Counted from the stretch's first letter, positions 23,858-33,151 are shown. The stretch: DNA of 37,592 nucleotides from Lachnospiraceae bacterium (GCA_017623815.1 JAGAOK010000035.1:1-37592); one strand, 5' to 3'. The notes: generated by a model not told the origin, from the letters alone. Made by a program: numbers and translations.

Positions 23858-25666
23858 TCCTAACTCCGTCAGAAATATGGACGGGGTTTTGTCATGCCAC
23901 GACAACCACAGCTCTTTTTCTGCTCTTGTCATTGCCACATAAAACATCCGACGCTCTTCTTCTGTTTCATCCTGTGTCAGCATCCGCCCGTGCGGAACAA
24001 TTCCGCCGCATAGCATCGGAAGATATACCCTTTCAAATTCCAGACCTTTTGATGCGTGATACGTCATAATATGAGCTGCTTTTTCCTGCACGACATTGGT
24101 TGGCTGTTGCAGATGAAACTGCTCGATGTAATCCTGTACATGCAGAAGAAAATTGCGAATGGTCTCAAATCCTCTGGCATGCTCCGCCAGTTCCTCAAGC
24201 TGCTCCCGCATCTGCTTTCTTAAATTTTCATTCTTTCCACATCGCTCCAAAACATACGATTCATATTTCATACCCGTCAGTGCCAGCTTCACAGCTCCGT
24301 AGGCATCCATCCTGCATATCAGTCCCACATAACGCTCCATGCACTTAAGTTGCTCTGCAGCCTCTCCATTCCCCTTTGCTGCTTCCTTTTTCGCACACTT
24401 TTGCAAATCCACTGTCTCATCTGAAAATACAGTCCTTTCCAAGCCGCGAAACGGCTTATTCATGAACTGAAAAAAATCACTCCGCTTCTTTCCGCAGACT
24501 GCAAAACGCAGAATTGCCAAAACATCCTGCACCGCGCTTTGTTCATAAAAACAATATCGCTTCTCACGGATATTACAGGGGATTTTTCTACGATAAAACT
24601 CCTCCGCCAGATATTCCAGTTGTGCATTGGTTCTTACAAGAACTGCAGTTTTGCCCATCTTTCCTTCTGCGTTCGCCAAGCCTTGAGTTCCTTTCTCTAT
24701 ACTTGTAAGTATCGCTTCTATCTCTTCCTCCCTGTTGTCATATTGTTTCAGTGTTACACAATCTGCTGTGTTTTTTACTGCGCAGATGTTCTTTTCAAAA
24801 CGCTTTATATTCTGCGCAATACTATTTCCGGCCAGTGACACAATCGAAGCTCCGCAGCGATAGTTTTCCGATAAAAACACCTGTCTGCAACCGGGATATT
24901 CCGATACAAAACGCTTCATAATCCCCGGATCTGACCCTCGAAATGAATAGATTGCCTGGTCATCATCTCCCACGGCAAACAAATTCCCATGCTGCCCGGC
25001 TAATAATTTTAGCACTTCGTATTGACAATAATTGGTATCCTGAAACTCATCTACCAGTATATACGAAAAATAGTTCTGCCATTTTTTTAACTCTGCAGGA
25101 TGCTGTTCAAACATTCTCTTACACAAAAGAAGCATATCATCAAAATCAAGTTTTTCCTGTTCTTCGCACAAATTGCAATAACGCCGCATAATTGTATTTT
25201 CTTCCGCCTCGGGCATCTTCTCTCCCGTATTTTTACAGAAACTGATTTTCTTTAGCATACACTGACAAACATACTCATGCTGTAGTCCGGTCATAGCTTT
25301 GCACGGGATAATCTTCTTCATTATTTCATATTTCTCTTTTTCGCTTATAAGGGAATAGTTTTGATATTTTTCTGATTTGCGTAAAAATTGATAAAAAACA
25401 GAATGAAAAGTTCCAAACACCGCACGTGCGGCCTGCGGACAAATCTTCTGACAGCGGCGCTGCATCTCTATCGCTGCCGCTTTGGTAAAGGTAATCGTAA
25501 GAATCTGTTCCGGTCTTACGTTTGCTTTTTCTATTAAATAACGGACTCTCTCTGCTATCACGGTTGTCTTTCCACTTCCGGGACCAGCCAAAACCAGCAT
25601 GGTCCCTTCCGTGAATGTTACAGCCTCTTTCTGCGAAGGGCTGAGTTTTACATCTGCTCTAATAAT
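23849..25666 (-). CDS. UvrD/PcrA-like superfamily 1 DNA helicase, start codon unresolved
   Basis: The frame contains all SF1A motifs in order: [10 protein letters not shown] (Walker A), FTKAAAIEM (Ia), VDEFQDTN (II), [15 protein letters not shown] (III), SENYRCG (IV), [17 protein letters not shown] (V) and [13 protein letters not shown] (VI). It is a compact helicase of about 600 aa for DNA repair or replication restart. The Q motif [10 protein letters not shown] lies upstream of the first ATG (25598-25600) in the same frame, so the gene must start further out. No ATG, GTG or TTG is found for more than 70 codons; ATT at 25664-25666 with AAAGG seven bases upstream is the best candidate, and the end is set there. 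Confidence 0.85.
   Translation of the reverse strand: MIRADVKLSPSQKEAVTFTEGTMLVLAGPGSGKTTVIAERVRYLIEKANVRPEQILTITFTKAAAIEMQRRCQKICPQAARAVFGTFHSVFYQFLRKSEKYQNYSLISEKEKYEIMKKIIPCKAMTGLQHEYVCQCMLKKISFCKNTGEKMPEAEENTIMRRYCNLCEEQEKLDFDDMLLLCKRMFEQHPAELKKWQNYFSYILVDEFQDTNYCQYEVLKLLAGQHGNLFAVGDDDQAIYSFRGSDPGIMKRFVSEYPGCRQVFLSENYRCGASIVSLAGNSIAQNIKRFEKNICAVKNTADCVTLKQYDNREEEIEAILTSIEKGTQGLANAEGKMGKTAVLVRTNAQLEYLAEEFYRRKIPCNIREKRYCFYEQSAVQDVLAILRFAVCGKKRSDFFQFMNKPFRGLERTVFSDETVDLQKCAKKEAAKGNGEAAEQLKCMERYVGLICRMDAYGAVKLALTGMKYESYVLERCGKNENLRKQMREQLEELAEHARGFETIRNFLLHVQDYIEQFHLQQPTNVVQEKAAHIMTYHASKGLEFERVYLPMLCGGIVPHGRMLTQDETEEERRMFYVAMTRAEKELWLSWHDKTPSIFLTELGLQ
23863..23890 (+). terminator. Probable terminator of the DUF1292 gene
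   Basis: ACTCCGT (23863-23869) pairs with ACGGGGT (23881-23887), with one G-U pair, and is followed by TTT. It lies inside the 3' end of the convergent helicase gene. Confidence 0.45.
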
Positions 25667-27117
25667 TCGATACCTTTGCGGATACGCGCAAGCGACTCCT
25701 CTTTGCCGAGCACTTCCATAATTTCTGTTGCTCCGGCCGGTGTCATCTGTTTACCGGAAACCGCAGTGCGGACCGGCCACATTGCATAACCGTTCTTGCA
25801 TCCTTTCTGCTCCACATAGGAAACTAAAGTCTGATACAGAGAGTCGTTACTATAATCATCCAGCTGTTCAAAAATCGGAAGAAGCTCTTTTAATACTTCA
25901 AGAGATGATTCCGTTGTCGTTTTCATCTTTTTGTGCACATACATCTGCGGATCATACTCCGGTAGCGTTTCAAAGAAATCAATCAGATCCTTGATATCCG
26001 GGAATACTTCAATACGTGTTTTTACCATCTCGGCGATTTTCTTTGTATCGATATCCTTAGTAATTACCTCTTTGATATACGGAAGCGCCATTTCATAAAA
26101 GGCATCGAAATCCATTTTCTTGATGTATTCGCCATTCATCCATTTCAGTTTGGTATAATCAAATACCGCCGGCGATTTTGACATATGAAGATAGTCAAAT
26201 TCTGCGATCAGTTCTTCCAAAGAGAAAATCTCCTGATTCGACGACGGACTCCAGCCAAGAAGTGCCACAAAGTTTACAATCGCCTCAGTTAAAAATCCCT
26301 GCTCTACCAGATCTTCATAAGAAGAATGTCCGCATCTTTTAGAAAGTTTCTGATGATTTTCGTCGGTAATCAGTGGGCAGTGTACGTATTTCGGAACTTC
26401 CCATCCAAACGCATCATACAGACGGTTATATTTCGGAGAAGATGATAAATACTCATTTCCTCTGACTACATGTGTAATTTCCATCAAATGATCGTCCACA
26501 ACATTGGCGAAATTATACGTCGGATACCCATCGGACTTAATCAAAATCATATCGTCAAGTTCTGCATTATCTACGGAAATATCTCCATAAAGTTCATCAT
26601 GGAATGTAGTTGTTCCTTCGCGAGGAACATTCTGACGAATTACATATGGCTCACCTGCAGCAAGACGCGCCTCCACCTCTTCTTTTGAAAGAGAGAGACA
26701 ATGTTTGTCATACACATTAATTTCTTTTGTCTCGCCATTTGCCATAGTAATTACCTGATGCAGTGACTCCAGTCTTTCTTTATCACAGAAGCAATAATAC
26801 GCTTCTCCTTTATCGACAAGCATTTTGGCATACTCTAAGTAAATGCCTTTTTCCTGTCTCTCACTCTGTACATATGGTCCGAAACCTTTGTCAAGATCCG
26901 GTCCTTCATCGTGCACCAGACCTGTCTTTGCCAAAGTACGGTAAATAATATCAACTGCACCTTCCACCAGTCGTTCCTGATCCGTATCCTCAATACGAAG
27001 GATAAAATCTCCTCCTTCATGCTTTGTAATCAGGTACGCATAAAGTGCTGTACGCAGATTTCCTACATGCATACGTCCGGTCGGACTCGGTGCAAATCTC
27101 GTTCTTGTTTTACTCAT
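25648..27117 (-). CDS. gltX: Glutamate--tRNA ligase
   Basis: The 489-aa class I synthetase has the HIGH-type motif [20 protein letters not shown] at the N-terminus and the KMSKS-type motif HQKLSKRCG near residue 250, followed by the helical anticodon-binding domain. The ATG at 27115-27117 is chosen because GGAGGG lies upstream and the conserved N-terminus starts there. Its first 8 bases overlap the hydrogenase gene. Family members charge tRNA-Glu, and in organisms without a separate glutaminyl synthetase also tRNA-Gln for later amidation. The 3' end overlaps the helicase gene. Confidence 0.94.
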   Translation of the reverse strand: MSKTRTRFAPSPTGRMHVGNLRTALYAYLITKHEGGDFILRIEDTDQERLVEGAVDIIYRTLAKTGLVHDEGPDLDKGFGPYVQSERQEKGIYLEYAKMLVDKGEAYYCFCDKERLESLHQVITMANGETKEINVYDKHCLSLSKEEVEARLAAGEPYVIRQNVPREGTTTFHDELYGDISVDNAELDDMILIKSDGYPTYNFANVVDDHLMEITHVVRGNEYLSSSPKYNRLYDAFGWEVPKYVHCPLITDENHQKLSKRCGHSSYEDLVEQGFLTEAIVNFVALLGWSPSSNQEIFSLEELIAEFDYLHMSKSPAVFDYTKLKWMNGEYIKKMDFDAFYEMALPYIKEVITKDIDTKKIAEMVKTRIEVFPDIKDLIDFFETLPEYDPQMYVHKKMKTTTESSLEVLKELLPIFEQLDDYSNDSLYQTLVSYVEQKGCKNGYAMWPVRTAVSGKQMTPAGATEIMEVLGKEESLARIRKGIELLEQM

Positions 27118-28603
27118 GATGACCCTCCATCTTCGGAAGTCGAACCTCCGAATTCGTCTTAAAATTATTAACTTCTTTGGTTGCCTGTGCCACCGCAATA
27201 TTGGTTCCTGCACCGGCTACGCAACCTCCCGGGCAAGCCATACCCTCGATCAGACAACCGTTTTTCTTGCCCATCTTGGCAAGCATCAGCATCTTTTTAC
27301 ATTCTGCCAGGCTCTCTGCATGCTCAATATTGACCTCAACATCCGGATAATTCTCGCGAATGACCTCTTCAATCGCAGACGCAACACCACCTGCCACTCC
27401 GTAGCCACGGCCCGCTCCGGTTGCATCTTCCATCTTATCCAGCGCTTCGATTTCATCCAATAAAATACCCTTTGCCTCAAACATACCTGCCAGTTCTTCG
27501 AATGTAATTACAAAATCGACATCCGAACGTACCGTACGACGTGAAGCTTCCAACTTTTTCGATGCACACGGCCCGATAAACACAACGCTTGCATCCGGAT
27601 GTTCTTCCTTGATGATGCGCGCTGTCGCAACCATCGGCGTCAGTGCATTAGATATATTATCAATTGTTTCCGGAAAGAATTTCTTTGCAAGCACGGACCA
27701 TGACGGACAACAGCTTGTCAAAAGGAACGGTACTTCTCCGGTTGCCACTTCTTTTACATAATGTTCTGCCTCAGCAAGAGCTCCCAAATCAGCTCCGATG
27801 GCTGTCTCATATACTTCGGCAAACCCGAGCTGTTTTAATGCTGTTTTAAACTTGTCCGGTGTTACATCTTTTCCAAACTGTCCCACAAAAGCCGGTGCCA
27901 CCTGGGCAATGATTTTTTTGCCGGACTGCATTGCACGGATCAGCTGAAAAATCTGTGATTTATCCGCAATCGCTCCAAACGGACAGCTTACCATACACTG
28001 ACCGCAGGAAACACATAAATCATTGTCAATTTTGGCTCTGCCACGTTCGTCACTCTTAATCGCACCGACACCGCAGGCTGCAGCACACGGCCGTACCTGA
28101 TGCGAAATAGCATCATACGGACAGACGGATTTACATTTTCCGCATTTGATACATTTCTCCTGATCAATATAGGAGCGCCCGTTCTTCATCGTAATCGCAC
28201 CGCGCGGACACACTTCATTACACGGATGTGCAAGACATCCCATACATTTATTCGTCACTTCATAGCAGTTCTCCGGACAGGAATTACACGCAGAGTGAAT
28301 CACCTGCATAAGAGGCGGTTCGTAATACTTTTCGGCAATATTACTCTCTTCTACGCCTTGTGACACGTGCACCGGCATATCCTCCGGCCTAAGAGACATT
28401 CCCATCGCAAGACGAATCCGTTCTCTGATAACTGCCCTTTCCCGATAAAAACTTTCCCAATACTCCGTATCTTCATTATCTACAATCTTATACGGAAGTG
28501 CTTCCATATCATCAATTAAATTTTCCGAATGATATGCCAGATTAGCGACTTCTTTAAAAACGCGCCTTCTCACTTTACGTACTTCTGTATCTATTCCTCG
28601 CAT
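27110..28603 (-). CDS. Monomeric [FeFe] hydrogenase, group-B-like
   Basis: The 497-aa iron-sulfur protein has an N-terminal Cys-rich region ([25 protein letters not shown]), two ferredoxin-type clusters ([14 protein letters not shown] and [14 protein letters not shown]), and the H-cluster motifs [18 protein letters not shown] and [14 protein letters not shown]. The second and third motifs differ from classical HydA (MPC, GGGQP) and match the group B type, whose partners and direction of catalysis are poorly known. ATG at 28601-28603 has GGAGG upstream. It has its own promoter and is coupled to gltX by overlap. Confidence is high for the family, moderate for the group. Confidence 0.88.
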   Translation of the reverse strand: MRGIDTEVRKVRRRVFKEVANLAYHSENLIDDMEALPYKIVDNEDTEYWESFYRERAVIRERIRLAMGMSLRPEDMPVHVSQGVEESNIAEKYYEPPLMQVIHSACNSCPENCYEVTNKCMGCLAHPCNEVCPRGAITMKNGRSYIDQEKCIKCGKCKSVCPYDAISHQVRPCAAACGVGAIKSDERGRAKIDNDLCVSCGQCMVSCPFGAIADKSQIFQLIRAMQSGKKIIAQVAPAFVGQFGKDVTPDKFKTALKQLGFAEVYETAIGADLGALAEAEHYVKEVATGEVPFLLTSCCPSWSVLAKKFFPETIDNISNALTPMVATARIIKEEHPDASVVFIGPCASKKLEASRRTVRSDVDFVITFEELAGMFEAKGILLDEIEALDKMEDATGAGRGYGVAGGVASAIEEVIRENYPDVEVNIEHAESLAECKKMLMLAKMGKKNGCLIEGMACPGGCVAGAGTNIAVAQATKEVNNFKTNSEVRLPKMEGHHE

Positions 28604-28643
28604 TCTGTCCTCCAAGCATATATCTTTAATTAAACCACATTTC

Positions 28644-28672
28644 ATTTTATACAAAACAGATGGTAAAATCAA
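28644..28672 (-). promoter_or_regulatory. Sigma-A promoter of the hydrogenase-gltX unit
   Basis: On the minus strand TTGATT (28667-28672), 17 bp, TAAAAT (28644-28649). It lies 41 bp upstream of the hydrogenase start. Confidence 0.6.
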
Positions 28673-28684
28673 GCCACTTCGCAT

Positions 28685-28719
28685 AAAAAAGAGCTGCCTG
28701 AATAATTCAAACAGCCCTT
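28685..28719 (-). terminator. Terminator of the zinc-ribbon/SHOCT gene
   Basis: On the minus strand a 14-bp stem including three G-U pairs (28689-28702 with 28706-28719), a 3-base loop and a run of T residues. It lies 12 bp after the stop codon at 28732. Confidence 0.8.
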
Positions 28720-28731
28720 CTTTCTTCTATT

Positions 28732-29463
28732 TTAGAAAATACTAACTAATTTCTTCTTCTCTGCTTCGTACTCTTCTTCACTTAAAATACCATTGTCACG
28801 TAATACTTTCAGTTTCTTAATCTTTGTCTCAAATTCAGAAATATCCGATGCAATTCCTGCAAGTGCTACCGTATCAGAACTTGTCGGTGCGGCAGGAGCC
28901 GGTGCCGGAGCAGGAGCCGGTGCCGGAGCAGGTGTAACCGGTCTCGGAGCTGATGCTGACTGTGCTGCTGTAGTGAGATTGAAATCTGAACTTGCAACTG
29001 TCTGTGTCACTTCAACCGGACTGCTGGCAAGACCATTGCTCTGACGAATACGCTCTGTCAGCGATGCTGCCTTTGTCTTTGCATCGAAAATAGCATTAAC
29101 AAACTGATCACCTTCATCAAATCCCGGAAGGAAACAATATCTTGTATATGCGCCCATTCCTTTATGTTCAATTGTAACCATTAATGTCTTCTTTCCGCCA
29201 TATGTAACCTGCGAACATTCTCTAACGTTCATTAAGTAATGAGAGAAATTATCCAAACGTGCATTTGTTCCCTTTGGATTATCTGAAATGGATGCACGAC
29301 CGCTAATTCGGAGATTCGAAATTGCTACACGAAAATCCTCACTCTTTTTGATGAGTCCACCCTCTTTCGAAACCCATTCTTTCTGATAAATTATCTTCTC
29401 AAGTCGAATACACTTGTTACAAACTTCACTTGATGAATCACTACTACAAATTAAGCACTTCAT
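28732..29463 (-). CDS. Zinc-ribbon protein with Pro-Ala linker and C-terminal SHOCT domain
   Basis: The 243-aa protein has an N-terminal zinc-ribbon (CLIC and CNKC within residues 3-18), a middle beta-rich region of about 110 residues (DFRVAISNLRISGRASISDN, LMVTIEHKGMGAYTRYCFLP), a Pro-Ala repeat linker near 180-192, and a C-terminal SHOCT motif (KIKKLKVLRDNGILSEEEYE). SHOCT domains are short oligomerisation modules often found with membrane or phage-related partners. No transmembrane segment is seen. AAGGAG precedes the ATG. It has its own promoter and terminator. Function is unknown. Confidence 0.82.
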   Translation of the reverse strand: MKCLICSSDSSSEVCNKCIRLEKIIYQKEWVSKEGGLIKKSEDFRVAISNLRISGRASISDNPKGTNARLDNFSHYLMNVRECSQVTYGGKKTLMVTIEHKGMGAYTRYCFLPGFDEGDQFVNAIFDAKTKAASLTERIRQSNGLASSPVEVTQTVASSDFNLTTAAQSASAPRPVTPAPAPAPAPAPAPAAPTSSDTVALAGIASDISEFETKIKKLKVLRDNGILSEEEYEAEKKKLVSIF

Positions 29464-29525
29464 AATTTCACACTCCTTATATCCTATATTTCCTGTAAGC
29501 AGGCTTTGTTCTTTATTATGTACTT

Positions 29526-29554
29526 AGTGTATCATGATTTTTTTTCAAAGGCAA
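29526..29554 (-). promoter_or_regulatory. Probable sigma-A promoter of the zinc-ribbon/SHOCT gene
   Basis: On the minus strand TTGCCT (29549-29554), 17 bp, TACACT (29526-29531), with the extended -10 TG (TGATACACT). Confidence 0.5.
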
Positions 29555-29594
29555 CCCACCGAAGCGACCAATTCCGTCGCAAAATGAACCAATT

Positions 29595-29635
29595 CTGCAA
29601 AATCGGTACGCAGCCATACAGATGCGCACCGATTT
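29595..29635 (-). terminator. Terminator of the cotJ operon
   Basis: AAATCGGTACGCA (29600-29612) and TGCGCACCGATTT (29623-29635) form a 13-bp stem with one G-U pair, followed on the minus strand by TTTTG. A smaller hairpin, GTGTCA/TGACAC (29650-29667), lies between it and the cotJC stop. Confidence 0.7.
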
Positions 29636-29672
29636 GCTATCTATGTCAAGTGTCAGGCCTTTGACACGGATT

Positions 29673-30290
29673 TTATTTGTTGTCTTTTACGTTGCATGTG
29701 TCAAACGCAGGATTGAATGCATAGAAGTTCTTTTCATTAAGTTTATCCTGTACTCTGCGAAGTGCTTCTCCGAACCTCTGAAAGTGCACCACTTCTCTTG
29801 CACGAAGGAATTTAATGACATCACACACATCCGGGTCTTTCACCATGCGAAGGATATTGTCATATGTTGTTCTCGCTTTCTGCTCTGCTGCCATATCCTC
29901 CATCAGATCCGTGATCGGATCTCCTTTTGACTGAAACTCGCATGCATTAAACGGAATACCGCCTGCTGCCTGCGGCCAAAGTGCCAGCGTGTGATCTACA
30001 TAGTAAGGAGCAAAACCTGACTTCTCGATTTCTTCCATAGAAAGATCTCTTGTCACCTGATGCACAATCGCACCCACCAGTTCAAAATGCGCAAGTTCTT
30101 CTGTTCCGATGTCGGTCAGAAGTCCTGCCACTTCATTATAAGGAATCGTATATCTTTGTGAAAGATAACGCATGGACGCTGCAAGCTCGCCATCCGGTCC
30201 TCCGTACTGGCTGATGATAATCTGTGCTATTTTTGCATTTGGTTCTTTGATATTAATCGGATACTGTAATCTTCTCTCATAACTCCACAT
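29673..30290 (-). CDS. cotJC: Spore coat protein CotJC (manganese-catalase-like)
   Basis: The 205-aa protein is a di-metal ferritin-like four-helix protein: EPNAKIAQIIISQYGGPDGE, then TDIGTEELAHFELVGAIVHQ, DLMEDMAAEQKARTTYDNI and REVVHFQRFGEALR. The Glu and His pairs (EELAH, EVVH) are the Mn ligands of the Mn-catalase family. In Bacillus it is in the inner spore coat. ATG at 30288-30290 has AAGGAGG nine bases upstream, and overlaps the cotJB stop by one base (TAATG). Confidence 0.93.
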   Translation of the reverse strand: MWSYERRLQYPINIKEPNAKIAQIIISQYGGPDGELAASMRYLSQRYTIPYNEVAGLLTDIGTEELAHFELVGAIVHQVTRDLSMEEIEKSGFAPYYVDHTLALWPQAAGGIPFNACEFQSKGDPITDLMEDMAAEQKARTTYDNILRMVKDPDVCDVIKFLRAREVVHFQRFGEALRRVQDKLNEKNFYAFNPAFDTCNVKDNK

Positions 30291-30565
30291 TATCTGCATC
30301 CTCCTTCCCATGGCATCGGTGCAAGTGCCCACATCCATTTGTTATCATCGCTTTCGCATGACAGTGAAACGGATAACGGCTCATACTTGTAACTGTATTC
30401 TTTTTCCAACTGGTTTTTCAGTTTCACATAATGATTCAGGTATGCGATTGCCTCGCGCTCATGCGGATGCGTATCCAGATATAAGGTCATCTCCACCACT
30501 GCAAAATCAACCTTGCTGATTTCATGAAGCAGAGCTGCTTTTGACATATCACTGTTTCTCATCAT
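30290..30565 (-). CDS. cotJB: Spore coat protein CotJB
   Basis: The 91-aa protein contains LLHEISKVDFAVVEMTLYLD, then THPHEREAIAYLNHYVKLKN and a tail ending WALAPMPWEGGCR, the CotJB pattern. The ATG at 30563-30565 overlaps the cotJA stop (ATGA) and follows AAGGAG by nine bases; the next codon is also ATG. It is part of the cotJABC operon and is expected to be required with CotJA for coat assembly of CotJC. Confidence 0.9.
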   Translation of the reverse strand: MMRNSDMSKAALLHEISKVDFAVVEMTLYLDTHPHEREAIAYLNHYVKLKNQLEKEYSYKYEPLSVSLSCESDDNKWMWALAPMPWEGGCR

Positions 30566-30735
30566 TTCACACATCTCCTTCCGCAAAATGGTTTATTCAG
30601 TTCCGGGAAAATGGTTCCTTCGCGAAACGCATCATCAAGATCTTCGTATATTTTATCCAGTTTCTGCCACGGGACATATGCCATTGCAACCGGAAATTCA
30701 TCTATATGCATCTGTTCATAATATTCTTTCATCAT
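30562..30735 (-). CDS. cotJA: Spore coat associated protein CotJA
   Basis: The 57-aa protein contains FPVAMAYVPWQKLDKIYED and ends FPELNKPFCGRRCVK, typical of CotJA. Three consecutive ATG codons (30730-30738) follow AGGAG; the middle one is taken here for best spacing, but the choice is open by one codon either way. It heads the cotJABC operon. Confidence 0.85.
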   Translation of the reverse strand: MMKEYYEQMHIDEFPVAMAYVPWQKLDKIYEDLDDAFREGTIFPELNKPFCGRRCVK

Positions 30736-30760
30736 CATTTTCTCCTGCTTTTTTACTATC

Positions 30761-30785
30761 ATAGTATGTAGCTTTGTGTCATATT
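30761..30785 (-). promoter_or_regulatory. Candidate sigma-E type promoter of cotJABC
   Basis: On the minus strand CATACTAT (30761-30768) resembles the sigma-E -10 box, with ATA (in CAATATGA) about 13 bp upstream as the -35. A palindrome GTGTCA-TAT-TGACAC (30776-30790) overlaps the -35. Bacillus cotJ is a sigma-E operon; the assignment here is by similarity only. Confidence 0.35.
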
Positions 30786-30799
30786 GACACATGAAACGC

Positions 30800-30850
30800 A
30801 AAAAAACCGGAATCACAGCCTGCCCCATGGCATATTTCCGTAATTCCGGT
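30800..30850 (-). terminator. Terminator of the spore germination-like gene
   Basis: ACCGGAAT (30806-30813) pairs with ATTCCGGT (30843-30850), with a 29-base loop and, on the minus strand, a run of seven T residues. It lies just after the stop of the GerA-type gene. Confidence 0.7.
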
Positions 30851-30858
30851 CATATCAT

Positions 30859-32283
30859 TTATACGTTTCTGATATGGCGTCGCAACACCCTCTTTTTCAA
30901 TTCTTTTAAATGAAACGGTATCAGCGGATACAGATATCCCCTTCCTGAAATCATCTTATTATTAATCAGTGAAAGAATAAAAATACCGACTCCTGCAATA
31001 AATCCGTAAATCCCAAACAGACTCGTCAATATCAGATTCAATATTCTCATAAATTTAACTGCATATGCAAGCTCATAATTCGTCTGCGTGTAGTTAGCCA
31101 GTGCTACAAATGCCATATACAGCATAACCTCTGCATTAAACCATCCGCTGCTGACAGAGAAATCTCCCAAAATAAGTGCCGCCATAATACTAAGCGGTGT
31201 ACTGAGCATATTCGGTGTGTTAACCGCTGCTAACCGAAGTCCGTCCAGTGCTATCTCCAGGATAATAAACTGCCAGAAGATCGGAATATTATACGGATCC
31301 TTCATCTGAATAAATGCAAAGCTTTCGGGAATCCACTGCGGGTTATTCGAAAGTAACAGGTAAAGCGGTGTCACAAAATAAGAAAAAACCAGTATGACAA
31401 ACTTGGCAAAACGCAGATACGTTCCTGTCATCGGCGGAAAATAATAGTCGTCCGCCTCCTCCGTAATATCAAAAAGCGAGGTCGGCAGAATCATGGCCTG
31501 CGGCGCATTGTCCACCAAAATCACAATATTTCCTTCCAAAATCTGAGCCGCCGAAGTATCCGGCCGCTCGGTAAATCGGAATTTCGGAAACGGATTCAGC
31601 CATTTCTTATCATATAAACACTCCGCCAGTGACTCCTGATTCAGTGTCAGCGCATCCACCTTCATTCCTTTTATCCGGCTCTTAATCTCCATCAAAAAGT
31701 TTTCATCGACTCTTTTTCCCATATATAAAAGTGCAATGTCTGTCTTTGAACTAGTTCCTGCCTGCAGCATTTCCACACAAAGATCCGTATCACGGATCCT
31801 GCGACGTATCAGCGCTGTATTAAAAATGATGGTCTCCACAAATCCGTCCTTCGAACCGCGAAGGGCTTTATCCTTATCCGGTTCTGACACGCTTCTGGCC
31901 GGATAAGTCCGAGAATCAATTAATATACATTTATCATACCCATCAATGAAAAGAGCAAGCTGTCCGGACAAAATCGCTACCGCAATCTTATCTTTTCTCT
32001 CCTCCATATCCACTTCCACATAAGGCATATTCTTTTTCAGCATTCCCGCTGCATCCGCCGGAAGATCGCTTTCCTTTAATCCAATAAAATATTGCAGCAT
32101 CTTCATCATCAATTCATCTTTACAAAATCCGTCGATGAAATAAATAATGCTGTCCTTTCCGCCGATGACAAGATCTCGATATAACATATCAAAATTGGTA
32201 TCTACATTCAGCTTTTCATGAAAATACTTTCTGTTCTCTTTTATGCTCTTACTGATTCTGCTCTCTAAAATGATCGGTTCCAT
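30859..32283 (-). CDS. GerA-family spore protein, SpoVAF-like
   Basis: The 474-aa protein has a soluble N-terminal half (about 1-280: NFDMLYRDLVIGGKDSIIYF, ILSGQLALFIDGYDKCILID, DTDLCVEMLQAGTSSKTDIA) and a C-terminal half with about five membrane helices, starting PPMTGTYLRFAKFVILVFSY and ending FHLKELKKRVLRRH. This is the GerA A-subunit fold; the stand-alone form resembles SpoVAF of the spoVA operon. No spoVA, B- or C-subunit gene is adjacent. It would act in the inner spore membrane during germination. GGGAGG lies 12 bases before the ATG. Confidence 0.87.
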   Translation of the reverse strand: MEPIILESRISKSIKENRKYFHEKLNVDTNFDMLYRDLVIGGKDSIIYFIDGFCKDELMMKMLQYFIGLKESDLPADAAGMLKKNMPYVEVDMEERKDKIAVAILSGQLALFIDGYDKCILIDSRTYPARSVSEPDKDKALRGSKDGFVETIIFNTALIRRRIRDTDLCVEMLQAGTSSKTDIALLYMGKRVDENFLMEIKSRIKGMKVDALTLNQESLAECLYDKKWLNPFPKFRFTERPDTSAAQILEGNIVILVDNAPQAMILPTSLFDITEEADDYYFPPMTGTYLRFAKFVILVFSYFVTPLYLLLSNNPQWIPESFAFIQMKDPYNIPIFWQFIILEIALDGLRLAAVNTPNMLSTPLSIMAALILGDFSVSSGWFNAEVMLYMAFVALANYTQTNYELAYAVKFMRILNLILTSLFGIYGFIAGVGIFILSLINNKMISGRGYLYPLIPFHLKELKKRVLRRHIRNV

Positions 32284-32325
32284 ATCTTCTGACGCCTCCC
32301 TGTCATACTTTTCATTCTTATGGAT

Positions 32326-32355
32326 TAGTTTGTCAGATATGGATTATTTTATGCA
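32326..32355 (-). promoter_or_regulatory. Candidate sigma-G type promoter of the GerA-type gene
   Basis: On the minus strand TGCATA (32350-32355), 17 bp, CAAACTA (32326-32332); the forespore consensus is TGAATA / CATACTA, one mismatch in each. A direct repeat TATGGATTA (32319-32327 and 32338-32346) also lies here. Confidence 0.35.
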
Positions 32356-32358
32356 TTC

Positions 32359-33003
32359 CTACTTTGAGCGGCGTCGTCTGCCTACCAAAGTTCCGATACC
32401 CAGCCCAATAAGCGAAATGACTGCACCGGCAGCAAACATTCCAAAATCCGGAATGTTAATCTTATGAAATGCAATCATATTGGCAAGACTGAACGTCGTA
32501 TACGATGCCAGCATATACATGGCTCCGAGAATCAGAGCAGCTGCCCATTTCCATTTTCCCCAATATCCGTTTTTCCCTATCAATATAGAAATCACAAATG
32601 TTGTAATCGGAAGAATGACCCATAAAAACATTATGCTGAATCCCATCGCATCCGATTCGCTTAAAATCAGCCAGAACATAATCAATGCAAAGGCCCAGAT
32701 TCCCAGATACGTCGCAATCAAAATAATCTTTGATAAATTGGTTTTGCTCTTGACGGTATTTGTACTTTCCTCCAAATATTCCATATAATTTGTCATCTGC
32801 TTTTCCCCGCTTCCTTTTAAAAGATAATCAAGGCTTACTTTATATAAATCACTCATTTTTATCACACTGACTATGTCAGGATACGTTTTATTGTTCTCCC
32901 AATTCGACATTGTCTGTCTACTTATACCAAGTTCATCCGCCACCTGTTCCTGGGTAAGCTGTGCTTCCATCCTTGCTTCCTTTATTTTCGTTCCGATATC
33001 CAT
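32359..33003 (-). CDS. XRE regulator with C-terminal membrane domain
   Basis: The 214-aa protein has an N-terminal helix-turn-helix (residues 4-58: IKEARMEAQLTQEQVADELG, SRQTMSNWENNKTYPDIVSV) and, after a linker, four hydrophobic helices (about 92-115, 120-140, 150-172 and 185-205) ending in an Arg-rich tail. Such membrane-tethered XRE proteins are common in Clostridia; the ligand is unknown. ATG at 33001-33003 is chosen because the domain starts there; a TTG 42 bases earlier is possible. It is divergent from dut and has its own promoter. Confidence 0.85.
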   Translation of the reverse strand: MDIGTKIKEARMEAQLTQEQVADELGISRQTMSNWENNKTYPDIVSVIKMSDLYKVSLDYLLKGSGEKQMTNYMEYLEESTNTVKSKTNLSKIILIATYLGIWAFALIMFWLILSESDAMGFSIMFLWVILPITTFVISILIGKNGYWGKWKWAAALILGAMYMLASYTTFSLANMIAFHKINIPDFGMFAAGAVISLIGLGIGTLVGRRRRSK

Positions 33004-33044
33004 CCTTTTCTGTGTACTCCCTTCTTTTCTGTTTTCACTTCCCA

Positions 33045-33073
33045 ATCATACACCGCTCTTGACTTTTCGTCCA
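33045..33073 (-). promoter_or_regulatory. Promoter of the membrane XRE gene
   Basis: On the minus strand TGGACG (33068-33073), 17 bp, TATGAT (33045-33050). Confidence 0.45.
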
Positions 33074-33081
33074 TCGAATCA

Positions 33082-33122
33082 CTTTTACATCCCGCTTTTT
33101 TCATGTAAAAAAGCTTTTACAT
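33082..33122. promoter_or_regulatory. Palindrome with extra half-site between XRE gene and dut
   Basis: ATGTAAAA-AAGC-TTTTACAT (33103-33122) is a perfect 8-bp-arm palindrome, and a further CTTTTACAT lies at 33082-33090. They are just upstream of the XRE promoter and 118 bp before dut, in a place fit for an autoregulatory operator. Confidence 0.5.
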
Positions 33123-33151
33123 CGCCTTTTTTACTGGTGCGGAAGTATTTC

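Noticed and set aside
28904..28935. DNA repeat of GGAGCCGGTGCC type
   Set aside because: It encodes the Pro-Ala linker of the SHOCT protein in frame; it is a coding repeat, not a separate element.
29558..29580. GCGAC/GTCGC hairpin as a second cotJ terminator
   Set aside because: The stem is only five pairs and no T-run follows on either strand.
29650..29667. GTGTCA/TGACAC hairpin as a partner of the palindrome at 30776-30790
   Set aside because: Both flank cotJ and share arms, but the spacers differ (6 and 3 bp) and the arms are only 6 bp; chance is likely.
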